From Nitzschia sp. DOCU1 (Eukaryota; Bacillariophyta; Bacillariophyceae; Bacillariales; Bacillariaceae), in NCBI GenBank assembly GCA_951394045.1, contig OX595998.1:496001-560000 (forward strand): a DNA stretch of 64,000 nt. The letters are read 5' to 3'. Positions 1 to 9,431 of the stretch are shown in pieces. The notes below the pieces were generated by a model that had not been told where the DNA came from, did no database searches, and worked only from the letters and a program-made list of their open reading frames with translations. Every line of letters starts with the position of its first letter. Position 1 is the stretch's first letter. Position numbers and translations under genes: made by a program.

Positions 1-2385
1 GCGACCTAGACGATCGGAAAGGAACGATCTCGCCAAATCGCCGAAGTGATAACGGCTACCTGGGAAAGGCAGCTGAGTCTCACGACTCATCCGACTTTTT
101 CACCCATTAGGGATCATCAGCGCTAGTCTGCACACATAGTAGTTAATAGTTTAGATACCTACTATTTCTATACCTTCTAGAACAATAACTCGCTCGTCCC
201 TTTCGCAGGCTCATGGCATCACCTACTAACCGAAACGTGAGCTGCACCAGAGTGGGGAGAGAGAGCAACCGGGTATTGTTGTTGTTGTTGCTGCTGCCGC
301 AGCTGTTGTGGTCGTGGTTGTCGCTTTTCCCCAAATTTGGTTTTGCGCCAAAAATATTGCGAGCTGTGCTTTATCATAGTGCAATCGACCATGACACTCT
401 GTCCTCAATAGAAGCTGTCGACCCGGGGTGTAGCACACTCCATCTAAAACCTCTGAAAGTATAGAAACCATAAGGCCGTTGAACGATCGTCATGGCGAAA
501 TCTCTGCAGAGCGGTTAAGTACAGTGTGCGACGAAGTCGAATGAGTCTAACAGTCAGAAAGACTTACTCGACTCAGTACCGAGTGGTTAATATCAATCCA
601 CGAGCGACGCCATCGCACCTCTACGGTCACCAAGGTAGGGTTAGGGATAGAGGTAATTTGCTATTTAAAATCCGAAACTGACTGAAGAGAGCATGTAGCT
701 CTCGTCAAACAACTCAAACAGATTCATAAGCTTTCGTAGAATTAACTAACAACGATCAAAATAAAACACTGCGTTAACGCCTTCGATTCAAGTGTCGCAC
801 CTTTCCAAAACGGTCGGTAGTAAGGACGAAAATCTTTAGGGCCACGGAGAGCGAGATATTTCCCAATCAAAGCACCGAGTTACGAGTACGAAAATATTAT
901 ACTGCAGGTGGCGCCCGATTGATTCTGGACGAAAGTCTATAGCCAACTTCCTCTTCTTCCGTTTTCTGAGGAAAGGGGCTGCCAACTTTCCCTTCTCCTA
1001 TCATCTGGTGCTACTTTAAGAGAAAGAAGCTCCTGTGCAAAACTATAATCAACTGAAAGACGCGATTAGTGGTGTGAACGAAAAAATCACGATCACAATT
1101 GTTGTACGATGAGGAGCAATTTTCGCCAATGAAGCATAGAAAGAAGCCGTAATCCAAATGAGTGGTCCCAAACATATTTCCAAAATGACAACCATGCAAG
1201 GAATCCAAACAAGCTCCAAAAATATCCTACCGGTAATCTTGGCTTCCCTGTGTCCTCAAAGTCGGTCAATTGATCTTTGGACGAGTATCCCGAATCAGGT
1301 GGAAATTACCTTCAAAGAATGTGTTGGATCGCTGGGGGGCTGAGTGGCGAGGGTTGAATGACACCTAGACGGTATCAACCATCATCGCACGGCGACAAAC
1401 AAACAGCTCTAAGGATTTGGCAATCCGGTTTCCTTTTCGGGAAAGAATCATCCCCTAACGCCGATATGTCAACTCGCAGCTGATAGTTGACCAATGGGCA
1501 AAAAGCATTGGTTCTCACAAAAGAAACGAGCAATACGTGCACGTAATCAACTCAAAAGCAATGATTATTTGTTTTCCGTAATGCTATAGCGGCGAGGAAT
1601 AAATTTTAAGCGAATGACAAGAATCAACGAAAAAGCTTCTGTGCAGCTCTAAATTTTTGAAACGATGGTACGCAAAGATTTATTAGCAATTCTGTTTTGA
1701 AGCTAGTCTCGCATTGTAGGATTCAAATAATGTCATTTCAAACCATGTGAGTATGATTTTCAATATGGTAAACTTTACAATGCCGTTCTTCATAATATCT
1801 GTTGATTTGGATGAAGTCGTGAATTCGTGCCAATCCTGTCAAAAATTCACCCAAAACTATTTTTGTCAATGCAAAAAATTTATATATTTATGTCCTTCAT
1901 ACGATCACGCATCTTCCAGTTACCACTTTTTTTGTAAATCGAATTCGATGCCAATATTTATTTTATCATGAACTAATTACTGAATAGTAATTACAGGAGT
2001 ACGTCTAAAACATTATTTCCTGTGCTTTAATTTCATCCGGTATTATCAGCCTATGTTTGAATATAATGTTTTGCATTGAATGATAGGCATCAATTCATTA
2101 TGGAGTATCATCAGACGAAGAAAATAACTTGACGCCGGATAATGGATCAAACAAATCGCCCAGGATCCCAAATAAAAGACGAGCATTTACATGGGGTCTC
2201 AAAAAACACAGTATTACCCGAACTAAGCAAGTTTGCGTGCTATCCACTTAGAATGGAATTCGACATAGAAAGATTGATGTAACTGATCCTTGTTTTTCAT
2301 CCTTATCAATTTCATCAAGTGAGACTGCTGCCGTAATTTCACAAGCGAAAAGCGAGTTTTTCTTCTAAGCATAGCTGACAACTAA

Positions 2386-2651
2386 CCTCGATTTGCGTAG
2401 CATCTTGATTAAATTGAGAGCTCTACTGGATTTGTGTTGTAATATGCCTTCCGCAGGTATTAATAACATAGGTGCTCCTTGTAGCAGAGCTCGGGAATTT
2501 GTGAGTGCTTTTGCTTCTTCGTCATCATGCCACAATTCCTCGATTTGCGAAGAATCTTGATAGATTTGAGAGCTCTACTGGAGTTTTGTTGTAATATGCC
2601 TTTCTTTGGCGCTTCTTGTAGGAACTTGTAAGTGCTTTTCCTTTGTCGTCA
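2386..2651 (+). repeat. Imperfect tandem duplication, two copies
   Basis: Copy A (2386-2525) and copy B (2538-2651) share cctcgatttgcg, ttgagagctctactgga, ttgttgtaatatgcctt and agtgcttttcctt-like blocks in the same order. Copy A carries extra sequence after the middle block. This is an old local duplication of non-coding DNA with no coding potential seen. Confidence 0.7.
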
Positions 2652-3319
2652 GTTTGATTTTAAATTTGGTGCGCCGTTTCGTTTGGTCTCTCAATATTTA
2701 CTTACAAACTTAATGAAAAGTCACGTAGATGATTCTGCTCTTAGAGGAATTCAGCAGTTCGATTAAGCAGTGAGTCAGCACCTTTATTTTCCATGGGCAT
2801 TGGGCTGCCAAATCAAGTTGGAAAATTGGGAAAGATTACTACTGCTCAACGCCCTTCTTTCTTTATTATTCTTACGAATGTGACAATCAACTTCCCAAAT
2901 GCATTGCTGCTTCTGCAAAAGTTGTGGATAACGACGACGACCCCGCCGCGGGAGATATCAAACCGTTGCATGGGCGAATTCCTATTTCATGCTTTCTCTT
3001 GTACCTGGAAATGCTATTAGTTGAAAATCAGAACTCGTAGCAAGACGCCTAGGGTAGTAGTCAGGAGCAAGACTACTACTTGTAGTACTAAAGTAGTAGT
3101 GCTTACTCTATGCTGCTTTAACTTGACTAGTATACTACCACGAAATTTATGGATGGTCACGTGATGCTGCTGCGCTTGTTTGACTGCCGCCTTCCGGCTA
3201 TTCGTACTACTCCTAACAGTAGAATCATCTTGTTCAAGAAGCGCGAAACCGTAGTATTCGAGGTAGTAGTCCCTAGCAGACAAAAAAGTTAGGAGTTCTA
3301 ACATTCATTCAACACCAGC

Positions 3320-3347
3320 ATAGGACATGTCCTATGGCCATAGGACA
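3320..3347. repeat. Overlapping perfect palindromes
   Basis: Bases 3320-3335 (ataggacatgtcctat) form a 16-bp perfect palindrome. Bases 3328-3347 (tgtcctatggccataggaca) form a 20-bp perfect palindrome sharing half of it. The function is unknown; it could be a dimeric protein site or a transposon end. Confidence 0.6.
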
Positions 3348-3667
3348 CGAGATATGACATTCCCCCTTTCTTTTGGGGGCGTGGGCATGCCGCGCGCGAG
3401 CGCGCAACGATTTTGTGTGAGAATGCCCGCAAACTCCTGAAAGCGGCATCCACCGTGCAAAAATCAGGGCATCTACTGTTGCGTACTGCGGAAATTTAAA
3501 CACTTTCTATGATGGAATCCTATGATTGATTATTTAATCACGTATAAATTTCCGTACGTTCTGTGTTGACTATGATATGTTCACAACCTTGGTAATAATA
3601 TCGCCGGTATAATGCAACGGGGCTTCCAGTGTTCTGAGCTCATGCAACCCTCGTTTCAGGAAAAGAA

Positions 3668-4519
3668 CTAAACAATTTCTACCTTAGCGCCAACCGCCTC
3701 AAGTTGTGCTTTCAATTCATCGGCCCTATCTTGCTTGAGATCCTTCTGAAACACTTTCGGCGCCGACTCGACAAGCTCTTTAGCTTCTTTAAGCCCCAGT
3801 CCAGCGATCGCTCTGATTTCTTTGATGACCTTGATCTTAGCCTTTTCGTCGAATCCTACAAGTTTCAAATCGAAGATGACCCTTTCTGCTTTTTTCTCTC
3901 CTTCCGGTTCCACCACAGCCATCGAAGCCATCGCACCTCCGCTGTAGCTAGCCGCCATAATCTGGTCATCAAAATCGAAATGTTGAGCGATCTTTTCTGT
4001 GAGTTCTTTAAGTTCTAATAGGGTGAGATTCACAATCTTGTGGGCAAGATCATGTATGTGCGGAGGAGCGACAGTTTTATCTGGGTCCGTTTCGAATGGA
4101 GGAAGCGCACTCGGCTCGATTTCTTCTTCCTTCTGAAAGTCTTCTTCGAACATTTTGTTCATGTTTGGGTTGTTATGATGCAAAGGATTTTGCCATTCTG
4201 GAACAGGATCTTCTGCTTCTGCGATTTCAACGTCCGTGGGCTCGGCTGCCTTCTTGAAACTATTGTCGGGTTTGAGCGACGAGTTCGTGGCATGATAATA
4301 GCAGTTTCGTGAGTAATGGATTGTAACGTAGTTTTGATTCAGATGCGATGCGGATTGCTGTATGAGAATTCCGTCATGGAAACGTCGGGGCAGTCGATAA
4401 CCCCGAGTAGCCACGTAATGTCTCCCACAAACCACCGAAGAAGCAATTTGGGCGAGATTTCTGGTATTATACGATACTTGCGTCTGGCATCGGGGACGCA
4501 ATAGAAGCGTCCGGTTCAT
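3668..4519 (-). CDS. MRPL12: Mitochondrial ribosomal protein bL12m (L7/L12), long form
   Basis: This is predicted to be a stalk protein of the mitochondrial large ribosomal subunit, which recruits translation GTPases. The ORF is open upstream, but the first ATG with a plausible presequence is at 4519 (MNRTLLLRPRCQTQ...), giving 283 residues. The N-terminal ~50 residues are Arg/Ser/Thr-rich and lack acids, as in mitochondrial targeting peptides. A ~90-residue acidic linker follows. Residues ~155-190 contain a helical segment with LTLLELKELTEKI, typical of the L12 dimerisation domain. The last ~75 residues are the canonical C-terminal domain, with KIKVIKEIRAIAGLGLKEAK and a VE-rich end. It is longer than bacterial L12 (~120 residues) because of the presequence and linker. 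A divergent paralogue begins 420 bp away on the other strand. Family assignment is firm; mitochondrial location is inferred from the N-terminus. Confidence 0.93.
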   Translation of the reverse strand: MNRTLLLRPRCQTQVSYNTRNLAQIASSVVCGRHYVATRGYRLPRRFHDGILIQQSASHLNQNYVTIHYSRNCYYHATNSSLKPDNSFKKAAEPTDVEIAEAEDPVPEWQNPLHHNNPNMNKMFEEDFQKEEEIEPSALPPFETDPDKTVAPPHIHDLAHKIVNLTLLELKELTEKIAQHFDFDDQIMAASYSGGAMASMAVVEPEGEKKAERVIFDLKLVGFDEKAKIKVIKEIRAIAGLGLKEAKELVESAPKVFQKDLKQDRADELKAQLEAVGAKVEIV

Positions 4520-4939
4520 ATTACAGCAACGTCGTGTGATATAGGAAATGTGCGGTAAGGTTGCTGCACGTTCTGCGGCAGGGCGTTTTGTTTGGCACAG
4601 ATGATAGTAAGCCGTCACAAAATTAGCACGAGAGAGGTGGATGGCGACGAGTACATTTGTGATATGCAAAAAGATATCATTTTCCCAGATTCCTGAATTT
4701 TACTGGTATCGTTGAAAATTGTGAAAAAATCTGTAAATATAGGAATCATTAATAACAGTCGTTCGAGTCTAAACATGGAATGTTCGTTCCGGATGAGTGT
4801 CTCATACCACATGTATTAGTACGTATTAAAATATACAAAAAAAAAATACATGTTTGTGTTTGGAAACAGGAGGTATTATTGAACGCCCGATACCACCGAA
4901 CAATCACTTATTTTCCTCGTGCATCGGCAGGAAGAGGAA
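4520..4939. promoter_or_regulatory. Shared divergent promoter region of the two bL12 genes
   Basis: The start codons of the two bL12 paralogues face away from each other across 420 bp, so both promoters must lie here or overlap the 5' leaders. The segment is AT-rich, with an A9 tract near 4840. No specific box can be assigned with confidence. Confidence 0.5.
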
Positions 4940-5560
4940 ATGATGGCATCTCGTGGGCTCCTGCTGGTGGCCCGCCGAAGAAAGTTGAGCACTGGCGTCA
5001 ATGAGATCTGTAAAAAGACGCGCTCTGACGGAAAACGGGGTTTCGTTCGAGCATTCCATGCAGGTGGTGCTGTGTCTTCGGCCGAAGAGCCACTCTCTGA
5101 ACCGCCACATCCAACCGAAATCTTTTATTCGTTTACACCACCCCCTGGTTTGTCGGTTGAATCTAAAGCAAAAGTTGATGCAATTTTCAATGAGATCGTT
5201 TGGTTGGACATGATCGAGGTTCATTTGTTGACGCAATTGGTCCACGAAAAGATGGGAGGAAGCCTTTCTGAATTGAATTTCTCCGGCCCTGTAAAAGCTG
5301 CTGCCGCGTCGGCAGATATCGGAGAACCGGAAGTGTCAACAGAGCCTGCTCTCAAGGACGTCAAAATCGTCGGATTCGACGCCAACGCCAAGATTAAGGT
5401 CATAAAGGAAGTAAGAGCCATTGCGGGCCTTGGGTTGAAGGAAGCCAAAGAATTGGTTGAGTCTGTGCCCAAGGTGTTGCAGAAAGGTCTACAACCAGAA
5501 CAGGCAGAGGAGTTGAAGACTCGACTCGAGGTTGTCGGTGCTCAAATTGAAGTCCTGTAG
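4940..5560 (+). CDS. MRPL12: Mitochondrial ribosomal protein bL12m paralogue, short form
   Basis: This is a second L7/L12-family protein, 206 residues from the ATG at 4940 (a second ATG follows at 4943). The frame is open upstream only through a GTG, so the ATG is chosen. The N-terminus (MMASRGLLLVARRRKLSTG) is basic and hydroxylated, resembling a mitochondrial presequence. The C-terminal ~75 residues match the neighbouring paralogue closely (AKIKVIKEVRAIAGLGLKEA; ELVESVPK; a VVGAQIEVL end). In contrast, the dimerisation-region helix is diverged (IVWLDMIEVHLLTQLV instead of the LTLLELKEL type). The pair probably arose by inverted duplication followed by N-terminal divergence. Whether both are incorporated into the same ribosome is unknown. 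Confidence 0.9.
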   Translation: MMASRGLLLVARRRKLSTGVNEICKKTRSDGKRGFVRAFHAGGAVSSAEEPLSEPPHPTEIFYSFTPPPGLSVESKAKVDAIFNEIVWLDMIEVHLLTQLVHEKMGGSLSELNFSGPVKAAAASADIGEPEVSTEPALKDVKIVGFDANAKIKVIKEVRAIAGLGLKEAKELVESVPKVLQKGLQPEQAEELKTRLEVVGAQIEVL

Positions 5561-5759
5561 TAAGTAACAGGCATTACGCATTTAACGAGGTCGAGGATTC
5601 ACCTACTGAGTATTTAGAGCAATCCCAGTCATCGCTGAAGTGGAACTCTAAAGAAAAATGATCCTGGAGATTACAAATTTTCAAATCGATGCCGTCTTGC
5701 GTTCCATGTCAGATTTCACTTCTACTTTTTGTCCCTATCGTTGGCATAAATAACATATT

Positions 5760-6284
5760 TTAACAAATCCACTCATCATCGCTATCAGGGCTTCCCTCCT
5801 CCAATTCTGGAACACGCTGATAGTCTTGCGGAGTCGCCATTCGCTGATGCCGAATAGCATCCAGGTGCGACGCACCGCCGATCAGAATCAGAACGATCGT
5901 AAATGCGATCAATACCTCAAAGGCAATGGTGAGGTCAGCCGTCATCACAAGAGCCAAGAGCATATTAGTAGCGATTTCCGGAAGAAGCAGTAAAAGCAAC
6001 GTTTCTGAGTAATGGCTTCGAAGAATTTTTCGGTAGATTCCTGCCACAACGCAGAAGCAGAAAACGGCTGTCAGGACGACAATCCAGTTGAGATTAAGGA
6101 CTCCCTGTTGTGCATGACAATACATCGTAGCGCCAAACTGAATAAAAAGCAACGCTGGAAAGATGACCCAATCCAAACAGGCGTCGGCAGCCTTTGTTGA
6201 GAGGATTCGTCGGCGTCTTGTTTGTGTCATTGTTTTGCCTTCAGTCTTCATATTTTCATCTATAGTAGGTAGAACCGGCATCAT
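5760..6284 (-). CDS. Hypothetical four-helix membrane protein
   Basis: A 174-residue ORF starting at the ATG at 6284; the frame opens earlier only through a TTG. After a basic stretch (TQTRRRRILST) there are four hydrophobic segments: near WVIFPALLFIQFGAT, WIVVLTAVFCFCVVAGI, LLLLLLPEIATNMLLALVM and LIAFTIVLILIGG. The tail is acidic and cytosol-like (ELEEGSPDSDDEWIC). No known family is recognised. It is convergent with the bL12 paralogue upstream, with a 199-bp gap. Its coherent hydrophobic pattern and clean ends support a real gene; location and role are unknown. Confidence 0.6.
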   Translation of the reverse strand: MMPVLPTIDENMKTEGKTMTQTRRRRILSTKAADACLDWVIFPALLFIQFGATMYCHAQQGVLNLNWIVVLTAVFCFCVVAGIYRKILRSHYSETLLLLLLPEIATNMLLALVMTADLTIAFEVLIAFTIVLILIGGASHLDAIRHQRMATPQDYQRVPELEEGSPDSDDEWIC

Positions 6285-6943
6285 GATGTGGTGAAAATGA
6301 AGGAGAAGCAAAAGTGGTAATTCGCTCTATCTCTAGCAACAACAACGAGAGAAAATGAGAAGTACTGGTCTGTGATGTTGAATGCGGTGGAAACAAAGGA
6401 ATGGAGAAATAATGTGACAAGTTGCCAAGCCGTTACAATTGTTTCGAAACCGTTGAATCCTTTTTGTCAAATATATATGCCCGTTTTCGCTGAATTTTAT
6501 TGTTAACGAATATTCAGGCATATTTAAAATAGAAGCCGTTCATATTATTCTCTGGGTGTACGGTAATCCAAGATGCAACGTCGAGATAGGTATAAACCTA
6601 AAGAATGAATCATACCGTAGGTATCAGCATGTGGTCAAATTGATCGTCACAACGCAGCAGGCAGGCGCGGGAGATTTAAAATTCCGATCTTCAGCATTGT
6701 ACAAATATATATGAAATCGAAACGGTAAACGTTAGTTTATTATAGTCACCGACTCGCTAGGCGTCGCCTTTTACGCACGACGTCCATCAGCTTTCATCGT
6801 CAACATGCGGGGTAGAGGTTGGCGACAGCAGATTTTCGACTTCGTATTGCTTCCGAATCAAAAACTAAATGGCTGAACGAATCAACCCTTGCCAAATTCG
6901 GTAAAACTTATACAGTGGCACCTTCTCATTTTCGACAGTTTAG
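6285..6943. other. Intergenic, divergent upstream regions
   Basis: 659 bp between two divergently oriented genes. Only short spurious ORFs are seen. An AT-rich stretch (tatatatg near 6470 and 6705) may belong to the promoters. Confidence 0.4.
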
Positions 6944-8629
6944 ATGAGCTTCCCACTTTATCGATATGATGATTTGGTCGTCGCCCCTAGTCAGATGCAA
7001 CAGGAGCAACCCTTTATTCCAGATGAACCCCATTCCAGCGTTGTTGTTGATGTCCGCATGATTCAAGAGCAGTCCTTGATTCCAGAGGAGACAAGGGACT
7101 GCGTTCCGTTTGACAGCGTTCGGCGGTCAACAGTGGAACACCCCAACACTGAGGAAGTCTGTAGAACGTCAGGAGAAGAGTGTTCGCCATGTTGTCGCCT
7201 ATTTGAATGGCTGGTTTGTACCAATAGCGCTGCACTCAAACACTTGCCGTGCATTTGCAATCAGTACACATCCAATTCGGCACCCACTACTGAACCTAGC
7301 AGAGGTCTTCCGCCAAGCACTGCGCCAACGACTAACCGTTCAGAGTCCCCGACCGAGATGCCCACCTCAAATTATTCCCAGGCCCCCTCCCAGACTCCAA
7401 CCAACAGACTCTCAACCTCCCCGTCTTTTCTGCTCTCTTCGAGTCCTACTGGGGCGCCGATTCTCCAGCCATCGTTCAGTCCAACAGGATCCCCGTCGGA
7501 ATTTCCATCAGCATCGCCTTCCTTGCCACCAACGGACTCTATGTCGGGGTTTCCAACCAACCAACAGTCATTGGTCACGTCTTCGAGCCCCACCGATGGG
7601 CTTTTCGTCACGGTGATATTCGAGGGCGAATCAGGGAGCTTACGAACGACATCGTGCAAGCTCCTACCGCCAAATCAGCAATCGATTCTCGCTGCCAACT
7701 ACACTTTTTCGTACCAATTATATTCGTCTGCTGATGATTCCTTGGATGCCATGCTAGACAGCTTGAACCAGCAAATTCATGATGCTGTTGTCGAGCAATT
7801 CTTCAACTGTTCCATCCAAGCAGATTCCCTGTGGAGCTATGAGTCCCTTCCCCACTTCGTCGAGACTAATGCCGATTGCTCGGGACCTACGGTAGCTTCA
7901 GAAGAGTGTTTCGTGGTGGAAGTCTTTGAAGGCATTTCGGTCTACGATTCTCCCGAAGGACCGAAAAGTCGCCTAACTGATTCTGTCACAATGCCGTTCG
8001 TCCAACAAATCAACTCGTTCATAAGCGATGGTATGGCCTTGGGTGTTTTCGACATTGGGGGAGGCCCGGCAAGAGTGGTCTACGTCGACGGGCCGGCCCG
8101 TTTGCCCAATACTGCTAGCCCAACACCCAGCCCATCCATTGTCATTAAAGGATCACCTACCAACTTTCCAACGCTAGGAAATGAATATGTGACTAATCCA
8201 GCAAACACAACAAAGGATGTGAAGAGTGGAGTATCCACCGCTTCCAAGGTAGTCCTCGCCGTACTGGGCATTTTGTTTGCTGCTGTTGTAACTACTCTCG
8301 TTCGTCGGTCGAATGTGCTGGACAGGAAGAAGAGGCGAGAAATGGCCGACGTCGGCAGGGAGTACCCTATTACGAACGTGTCGGACGAGGACCAGGATGA
8401 CTACGAACAGATGCCCGGAGTAATTGCAAGGGCGGGCTCTTTGTTTGATGAAGACAATGATCCGTACACTTCCGCATCCCCACCCAGAAGGTCTAAAAGA
8501 CCCCCCCTTTATTCACAAGATGAGTTGGATGCTGCCATCTCAGAGCGTCGAGCGGACTATGAAGCGACGAAACTTTCATCTATCCGCAGCAAACGGAAAG
8601 GGCTGGCGAAGGATACAGTGGATTTATAA
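6944..8629 (+). CDS. Ser/Thr/Pro-rich single-pass membrane protein
   Basis: A 561-residue ORF with an ATG start. Residues ~66-105 are Cys-rich (CSPCC and CIC motifs). Residues ~107-220 are Ser/Thr/Pro-rich with degenerate SPT/PTxxPS repeats, the style common in diatom surface proteins and probably O-glycosylated. Residues ~222-390 form a folded-looking region with two similar halves, each beginning V-x-V-x-F-E-G (FVTVIFEGES and FVVEVFEGIS), which suggests an internal domain duplication. A second PTPSPS linker precedes one transmembrane helix near residues 430-450 (VVLAVLGILFAAVVTTLV), followed by Arg/Lys stop-transfer residues and a ~110-residue charged tail. No N-terminal signal peptide is visible, so a missed upstream exon is possible. 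It is probably a type I surface protein with its extracellular part N-terminal. Function unknown. Confidence 0.7.
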   Translation: MSFPLYRYDDLVVAPSQMQQEQPFIPDEPHSSVVVDVRMIQEQSLIPEETRDCVPFDSVRRSTVEHPNTEEVCRTSGEECSPCCRLFEWLVCTNSAALKHLPCICNQYTSNSAPTTEPSRGLPPSTAPTTNRSESPTEMPTSNYSQAPSQTPTNRLSTSPSFLLSSSPTGAPILQPSFSPTGSPSEFPSASPSLPPTDSMSGFPTNQQSLVTSSSPTDGLFVTVIFEGESGSLRTTSCKLLPPNQQSILAANYTFSYQLYSSADDSLDAMLDSLNQQIHDAVVEQFFNCSIQADSLWSYESLPHFVETNADCSGPTVASEECFVVEVFEGISVYDSPEGPKSRLTDSVTMPFVQQINSFISDGMALGVFDIGGGPARVVYVDGPARLPNTASPTPSPSIVIKGSPTNFPTLGNEYVTNPANTTKDVKSGVSTASKVVLAVLGILFAAVVTTLVRRSNVLDRKKRREMADVGREYPITNVSDEDQDDYEQMPGVIARAGSLFDEDNDPYTSASPPRRSKRPPLYSQDELDAAISERRADYEATKLSSIRSKRKGLAKDTVDL

Positions 8630-9431
8630 TTTATAGTTTGCACAAATCAGCTTTGACTAAATAACATGCAGAGTTGCCTTCCTGTTGACTGCCAGCGACC
8701 ATAGCAGTACTAGTAATTTAGTAGTTGCTGTCGAGATATGTTTTCGGCACGTCTGCCAAGAAAAGAAATAATGGTGTCCTCTGGTATCTATCATGGTAGA
8801 CCTGGACCGATACCAACAGGTGCATGCATCGCCTACCGGTAGCTACGCCCCATGGGAACGCGGCTCCACGTGTTTTAAGAGAATTCGTCCCCGTGGAGAT
8901 GACGTCTTCACTTGGCGTTCTGGGTTCAATCATTCAGTCGTGGATGTTAGAGTGTTGATTGGATGAAATTTAGTTCATTATGTCCTTAAAAAATCATTTT
9001 GGTAACTAAAAGTTATGTTGAAATGGTCACGACTTCAGACCGACTGATTGGAAATCTTCCTAAAAGTAGTTTTTTGGGAATGCTTCGTTGACCCCCAACG
9101 GCCAACAACTGGCGTTCTTTTTTATTAATATGTGTGCGCCTTTATTAATGTGAAAAAGATAAGGCCAGCAGGCAGCTTCCTCCCACTTCCTTTTTCATTT
9201 TCGGCGGAAGAACGACCAGGTGGCGAGAAGTATTATTATATGATAATTCCAGTGAGCGAAATTGCTGTTTCGGCCTCTCCATTGAAGTTGAACTCGCTCC
9301 CACTTTCCACTGGCACGACTAGTGGCGCCACCGGTAGTAGTAGAAGTATGCCGTACGCGTCAACATCGCAATCGCCGCTGAAACCCAACTTGAAACGATC
9401 ACGATGGGAGTGTCAACACCGGCTTGACAGA
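8630..9431. other. Intergenic / 5' leader
   Basis: No supported gene. An open frame from 9132 is in phase with the downstream gene but begins at GTG. An in-frame ATG at 9240 is possible; the ATG at 9432 is preferred because it yields a signal-peptide-like start. Confidence 0.4.

Larger units (their letters stand above)
1..3667. other. Intergenic region without convincing gene
   Basis: No ORF here exceeds about 100 codons or shows a recognisable domain, and composition is AT-rich and non-coding in character. It holds a GTT/GCT-rich microsatellite near 278-320, an imperfect direct duplication (2386-2525 and 2538-2651), an actactac-rich imperfect inverted region (about 3040-3290) and overlapping palindromes at 3320-3347. 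Exons of a gene lying mostly to the left of the window cannot be excluded. Confidence 0.5.

Noticed and set aside
1..560. Exon starting after ttcgcag near 212
   Set aside because: The 83-codon frame is low-complexity (Leu run from a GTT/GCT microsatellite) and shows no domain.
7110..7616. 168-residue ORF overlapping the membrane protein gene
   Set aside because: A shadow frame of the Ser/Thr/Pro-rich coding region; composition is Arg/Pro-rich with no domain.
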